A stretch of DNA of 18,673 nt from Candidatus Binatia bacterium. GTDB lineage: Bacteria; Desulfobacterota_B; Binatia; UBA9968; JAJDTQ01. Shown one piece after another: positions 16,022 to 18,673 of this stretch (positions are counted from its first letter, which is position 1; every line of letters begins with the position of its first letter). The position numbers were made by a program, and so were the translations under genes. Location: contig JAJDTQ010000004.1 of NCBI GenBank assembly GCA_022827045.1, forward strand, positions 1 through 18,673, written 5' to 3'. The notes beneath the pieces were generated by a model, which made no database searches, was not told the DNA's origin, and worked only from the letters and a program-made list of their open reading frames with translations.

Positions 16022-16534
16022 TTAGGCATCAGGGCGGACCAGGAAGAGGGTCTGACCATGCTCGACGAACTGGCCGCTCTCCACGCAGACCTCGTCGATG
16101 GTGCCGGCCGTGCCGGAACTGACGGCGTTGAAGACCTTCATTACCTCCACGAGGCCCACCGTGGTTTCGGCGTCCACGTGGTCGCCGAGCTTGACGAACG
16201 GCGGCGCGCCGGGCTCCGGCGTGGCGTAAAAGGTGCCGACCATGGGCGCAGGAATCGGAACGGTGCCTTCCTTGACGGTGACCGGCTGGGACGCGGGCGC
16301 GCTTTCGGCTGCGGGGGCCGGCTCGGAAGCCGCTGGAGGCGGTGCTGCCGGCGCCTCGACCGCGGGAGCCGCGACGGGTGCGGGCGCCGCCTGGGTCACG
16401 CTGACGGCCGCGGGGACCGCGGGAACTCCGGACTTGCTGACCGTGAGCTTCAGATCGCCGATCTCGAGGTCGAGATAGTCGAAGTTGGATTTCTCCACCA
16501 AGTCCAATATCTGTAGTACTTCATCCTCGGTCAA
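16022..16534 (-). CDS. accB: Acetyl-CoA carboxylase biotin carboxyl carrier protein AccB
   Basis: AccB carries the biotin that shuttles CO2 between AccC and the carboxyltransferase AccAD. From TTG 16534 the protein has 170 residues: a short helical N-terminus (EDEVLQILDLVEKSNFDYL), an Ala/Pro-rich flexible linker (about 38-85), then the biotinyl domain with the AccB-specific thumb region TFYATPEPGAPPFVKLGD. The biotinylation site is EVMKVFN, Lys133. TTG is preferred over an in-frame ATG at 16678 because GAGAGGG lies just upstream, the family N-terminus begins there, and the extra upstream stretch overlaps a promoter-like region with a palindrome. It is the first gene of accBC and is divergent from the dienelactone hydrolase gene. 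Confidence 0.9.
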   Translation of the reverse strand: MTEDEVLQILDLVEKSNFDYLDLEIGDLKLTVSKSGVPAVPAAVSVTQAAPAPVAAPAVEAPAAPPPAASEPAPAAESAPASQPVTVKEGTVPIPAPMVGTFYATPEPGAPPFVKLGDHVDAETTVGLVEVMKVFNAVSSGTAGTIDEVCVESGQFVEHGQTLFLVRPDA

Positions 16535-16614
16535 TTGCGTTTCCCTCTCTTCCTGTTCCGCTGATTTCCGGACCGCCGTGGCGGGCGTGAAGACGCGAAA
16601 GCCCTGAATGCGCG

Positions 16615-16647
16615 GTATTCTTAACAAGAATACGAATCGTGCGTCAA
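16615..16647 (-). promoter_or_regulatory. Candidate accBC promoter with 8-bp palindrome
   Basis: On the minus strand TTGACG (16647-16642) is followed after 17 bases by a weak -10, TTAAGA. A perfect inverted repeat, GTATTCTT/AAGAATAC with a 3-base spacer (16615-16633), covers the -10 region. A repressor bound here would block accBC. The -10 match is poor, so exact promoter placement is uncertain; the palindrome is certain. Confidence 0.5.
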
Positions 16648-16707
16648 CTGCGCCGCGGAGGGCCTGGACGCGCGGCATCGAGGCCTGACGGACGTGCCTG
16701 GAGACAC

Positions 16708-16736
16708 TAGACTCGCAAACGGAGACGTACTATTCT
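16708..16736 (+). promoter_or_regulatory. Candidate promoter for the dienelactone hydrolase gene
   Basis: TAGACT (16708-16713), a 17-base spacer and TATTCT (16731-16736) form a plausible sigma-70 promoter (four of six consensus bases in each box) with a leader of about 55 bases. Confidence 0.4.
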
Positions 16737-16746
16737 ATCGGTTTCG

Positions 16747-16764
16747 TCGGCGCCCTGGCGCCGA
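16747..16764. promoter_or_regulatory. 8-bp inverted repeat in the leader of the dienelactone hydrolase gene
   Basis: TCGGCGCC and GGCGCCGA are separated by only two bases, just after the candidate promoter and 32 bases before the ATG. The tiny spacer suits a dimeric protein operator better than an RNA hairpin; the function is inferred. Confidence 0.4.
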
Positions 16765-16796
16765 ACAAATTCCAGAATTTCCAGGAGGGGACCGTT

Positions 16797-17453
16797 ATGG
16801 GAGACACAATCACGATCAAGCGACCCGACGGCGAGGAGGTTGCGGGCTATTGCGCTTCGGCCGGTGACAGCGCGCCGGGAATGGTGGTGATCCAGGAGTG
16901 GTGGGGCGTCAACGACCAGATCAAGGGCGTGGCCGACAAGCTGGCGGGCCTGGGATACACCTCCGTGGTGCCGGATCTCTACCGGGGCAAGGTGACGGTG
17001 GAGGCGGAAGAAGCCAGCCACCTGATGCAGAACCTCGACTTCGCGAACGCCAACACGGACGTGTGCAGCGCGGTGGAGCACCTGAAGCAGAGCTGTCCAA
17101 AGGTAGGAGTCATCGGTTTCTGCATGGGCGGGGCCCTGACCGTGCTGGCGGCGGTGTACTCCAAGGCGGACGCGGCTTGCTGCTGGTACGGCGTTCCGCC
17201 GGCGGAAGCGGCCGACACGACCACCATCCCGATGCCGTTCCAGGGCCATTTCGCGCTGGAGGACGGCTTCTTCACCCCGGACAAGGTGGATGTCCTGGAA
17301 GCAAGCCTCAAGGAAGGCAACGTCATCCACGAGATCTACCGCTACCAGGCGCAGCATGCGTTCGGTAACGAGACCGGTGCCGCCTACAACGCCGACGCCG
17401 CCAACCTGGCGTGGGAGCGGAGCACCGAGTTCCTGGCGAAGTACCTCAAGTAA
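16797..17453 (+). CDS. Dienelactone hydrolase family protein
   Basis: This 218-residue cytoplasmic enzyme has the alpha/beta hydrolase fold of the DLH family, whose founding member opens dienelactones in chlorocatechol breakdown. The cysteine nucleophile is in GVIGFCMGG (Cys109); the remaining triad members are Asp156 (ALEDGFF) and His187 (QHAFGNE). Glu34 in VIQEWWG is the conserved glutamate that keeps the cysteine inactive until substrate binds. Length is slightly under that of the classical enzyme (about 236). The start is ATG 16797, with CAGGAGGGG upstream. It is divergent from accB. Many such genes in environmental bacteria have unknown substrates, so a catabolic role is probable rather than shown. 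Confidence 0.9.
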   Translation: MGDTITIKRPDGEEVAGYCASAGDSAPGMVVIQEWWGVNDQIKGVADKLAGLGYTSVVPDLYRGKVTVEAEEASHLMQNLDFANANTDVCSAVEHLKQSCPKVGVIGFCMGGALTVLAAVYSKADAACCWYGVPPAEAADTTTIPMPFQGHFALEDGFFTPDKVDVLEASLKEGNVIHEIYRYQAQHAFGNETGAAYNADAANLAWERSTEFLAKYLK

Positions 17454-17490
17454 AAGCCTTCCCGCTGTTGACGGGACCGGCGGGCCTGTA

Positions 17491-17518
17491 GCGCGGGCGG
17501 GTTTCGAACCGCCCGCGC
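17491..17518. repeat. Perfect 10-bp GC-rich hairpin
   Basis: GCGCGGGCGG (17491-17500) and CCGCCCGCGC (17509-17518) flank an 8-base loop, GTTTCGAA, 37 bases after the dienelactone hydrolase stop. It is a likely terminator without a U-run, or a dispersed palindromic repeat similar in style to the one at 14582. Confidence 0.55.
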
Positions 17519-17614
17519 ACTTCGCGGTCACGGGTGCCGGAAGCGAATCGTCCCGCGCAGGTTGCCCCGTTTCACGCCGCCCGGTTTTTCCTTCACAACG
17601 GACAGGAGACAGCC

Positions 17615-18673
17615 ATGGCAAGTTTCCCGATCATCGACGCCGACGGCCACGTGCAGGAGAAGTTCGCCCCGTGGGAGGACCTGCTGGAGGGGCCCTACAA
17701 GAAGAAGGCGCCCCGGGTGGTCAAGTCCGACGGGCGCGAGCAACTGCTCATGGAGGGCCGCATCTGGGCCAAGCCCTCGGGCGTGGGCTGCGGCATCGGC
17801 GCGGTGCCTCACAACCGCTCGCCCCAGCCCACCACCGGCATGTGGGACCCGGTGCAGCGGCTCAAGGACATGGACCTCGAGCAGATCACGATCTCGGTCA
17901 ACTTCGGAACCACCGTGTTCCTGAGCCTGCCGTTCCTGGAAGACAAGGACTATGCCTGCGCCGTCGCCAAGGCCTACAACAACTGGCTCCACGAGTACTG
18001 CCGGCATGCCCCCGAACGGCTCAAGGGCGTGGCCTGCGTGCCCATGCAGGATCCCGGGGAGGCGGCGGCCGAGCTGCGGCGCTGCGTCGAGGATCTCGGC
18101 TTCGTGGCCGCGGCCACCTCGGCCCACTCCGCCGGCCGCAACCTCGACCACCCCGACTTCGACCCGTTCTACGCCACGGCCGAGGAGTTGGGCGTGCCGG
18201 TGTGCGTCCACGTGGGCTCGGGCCGGCCGGCCGCGGCCGCGGACCGTTTCGACAACGCGCTGTTCGTGCACGCGACCACCCATCCCTTCGAGCAGATGAT
18301 CGGCGTCATGTGCGTCATCGGCGGCGGCGTGCTGGAGAAGTTCCCCAAGCTCAAGGTAGCGTTCCTCGAAGCCGGCGCCGGCTGGGTGCCGTTCTGGATG
18401 GAGCGGCTGGACGAGCACTACGAGTACATGCAGGCGGCCGTGCCCCTCCTGACCATGCCCCCCAGCGAGTACATCCGGCAGCGGGACGTCTACTTCTCCT
18501 TCGAACCCGACGAAACCACCTTGCAGTTCGTCATGGACTTCATCGGCGACGACCGGCTGGTGTTCGCCTCGGACTACAACCACGGCGACTGCAAGTTCCC
18601 CAACGTGGTCAAGGAGGTGCTGGACCGGGACGACATCGCCGCCGGCTCGCTGCCCAAGATCATGGGCGAGAAC
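17615..18673 (+). CDS. Amidohydrolase family protein (amidohydrolase 2), 3' end outside the window
   Basis: The frame is open from ATG 17615 (AGGAGA upstream) to the last base, giving 353 residues with no stop. It begins PIIDADGHVQE, the metal-site strand of the amidohydrolase-2 group, which includes ACMSD-like decarboxylases and hydrolases of aromatic or lactone substrates. Further marks are FDPFYATAEELGVPVCVHVG (metal-binding histidine), VAFLEAGAGWVPFWMERLDEHYE and FASDYNHGD, where the aspartate is probably the catalytic metal ligand. The last residues, KIMGEN, match the usual near-C-terminal motif that ends in an Asn, so only about 10-30 residues should be missing. The substrate is unknown. 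It follows the dienelactone hydrolase in the same direction after a 161-base spacer that holds a hairpin, so it may be a separate transcription unit. Confidence 0.88.
   Translation, partial: MASFPIIDADGHVQEKFAPWEDLLEGPYKKKAPRVVKSDGREQLLMEGRIWAKPSGVGCGIGAVPHNRSPQPTTGMWDPVQRLKDMDLEQITISVNFGTTVFLSLPFLEDKDYACAVAKAYNNWLHEYCRHAPERLKGVACVPMQDPGEAAAELRRCVEDLGFVAAATSAHSAGRNLDHPDFDPFYATAEELGVPVCVHVGSGRPAAAADRFDNALFVHATTHPFEQMIGVMCVIGGGVLEKFPKLKVAFLEAGAGWVPFWMERLDEHYEYMQAAVPLLTMPPSEYIRQRDVYFSFEPDETTLQFVMDFIGDDRLVFASDYNHGDCKFPNVVKEVLDRDDIAAGSLPKIMGEN

Noticed and set aside
1..18673. selC (tRNA-Sec) or other tRNA genes
   Set aside because: No long-variable-arm tRNA with a TCA anticodon was recognised in the intergenic stretches; it is probably elsewhere in the genome.

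Overview
This is a GC-rich bacterial window. Gene content (SelA/SelB/SelD, AccB-AccC, a Bug-type solute receptor, a MOFRL glycerate kinase, a dienelactone-hydrolase-like protein and an amidohydrolase) suggests a Gram-negative proteobacterium-like organism, perhaps from an environmental deltaproteobacterial or related lineage. Taxonomy cannot be fixed from the sequence alone. No rRNA, tRNA or CRISPR array was seen.

Region 1 (about 100-5800) holds an MFS transporter on the minus strand, and divergent from it a selenocysteine operon, selA-selB-selD. The most interesting result is that selD appears to be a selenoprotein gene. Its true start is at 4757, and an in-frame TGA at 4805-4807 takes the place of the catalytic Cys17 of E. 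coli SelD. A strong hairpin with a GGTC apex, much like the E. coli fdhF SECIS, follows the TGA. A conventional gene caller would start the gene at GTG 4835 and lose the active site.

Region 2 (about 5810-10225) is an accessory island that looks more AT-rich than its surroundings. It carries a HicB-like antitoxin next to a Fic-domain protein in one operon, with a palindrome inside the promoter. Divergent from that is an OLD/Gabija-type ATPase plus TOPRIM nuclease, split by an apparent -1 frameshift near 9321. The island ends in a decayed IS5/IS1182-type insertion sequence. It looks like a small defence or toxin-antitoxin island between selD and the glycerate kinase gene.

Region 3 (10222-13550, minus strand) runs, in transcription order, from a Bug-family periplasmic receptor through an EamA/DMT permease to a glycerate 2-kinase. 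The last two overlap in GTGA. A spacer rich in palindromes separates the Bug gene from a divergent alpha/beta hydrolase (13745-14551).

Region 4 (14643-18673) has accB-accC on the minus strand, encoding acetyl-CoA carboxylase subunits, with a clear palindrome over the candidate promoter and a probable TTG start for accB. On the plus strand are a dienelactone hydrolase family gene and an amidohydrolase that runs off the window end. Two strong GC-rich hairpins lie in intergenic positions here, at 14582-14602 and 17491-17518, and may be terminators or members of a dispersed palindromic repeat family.
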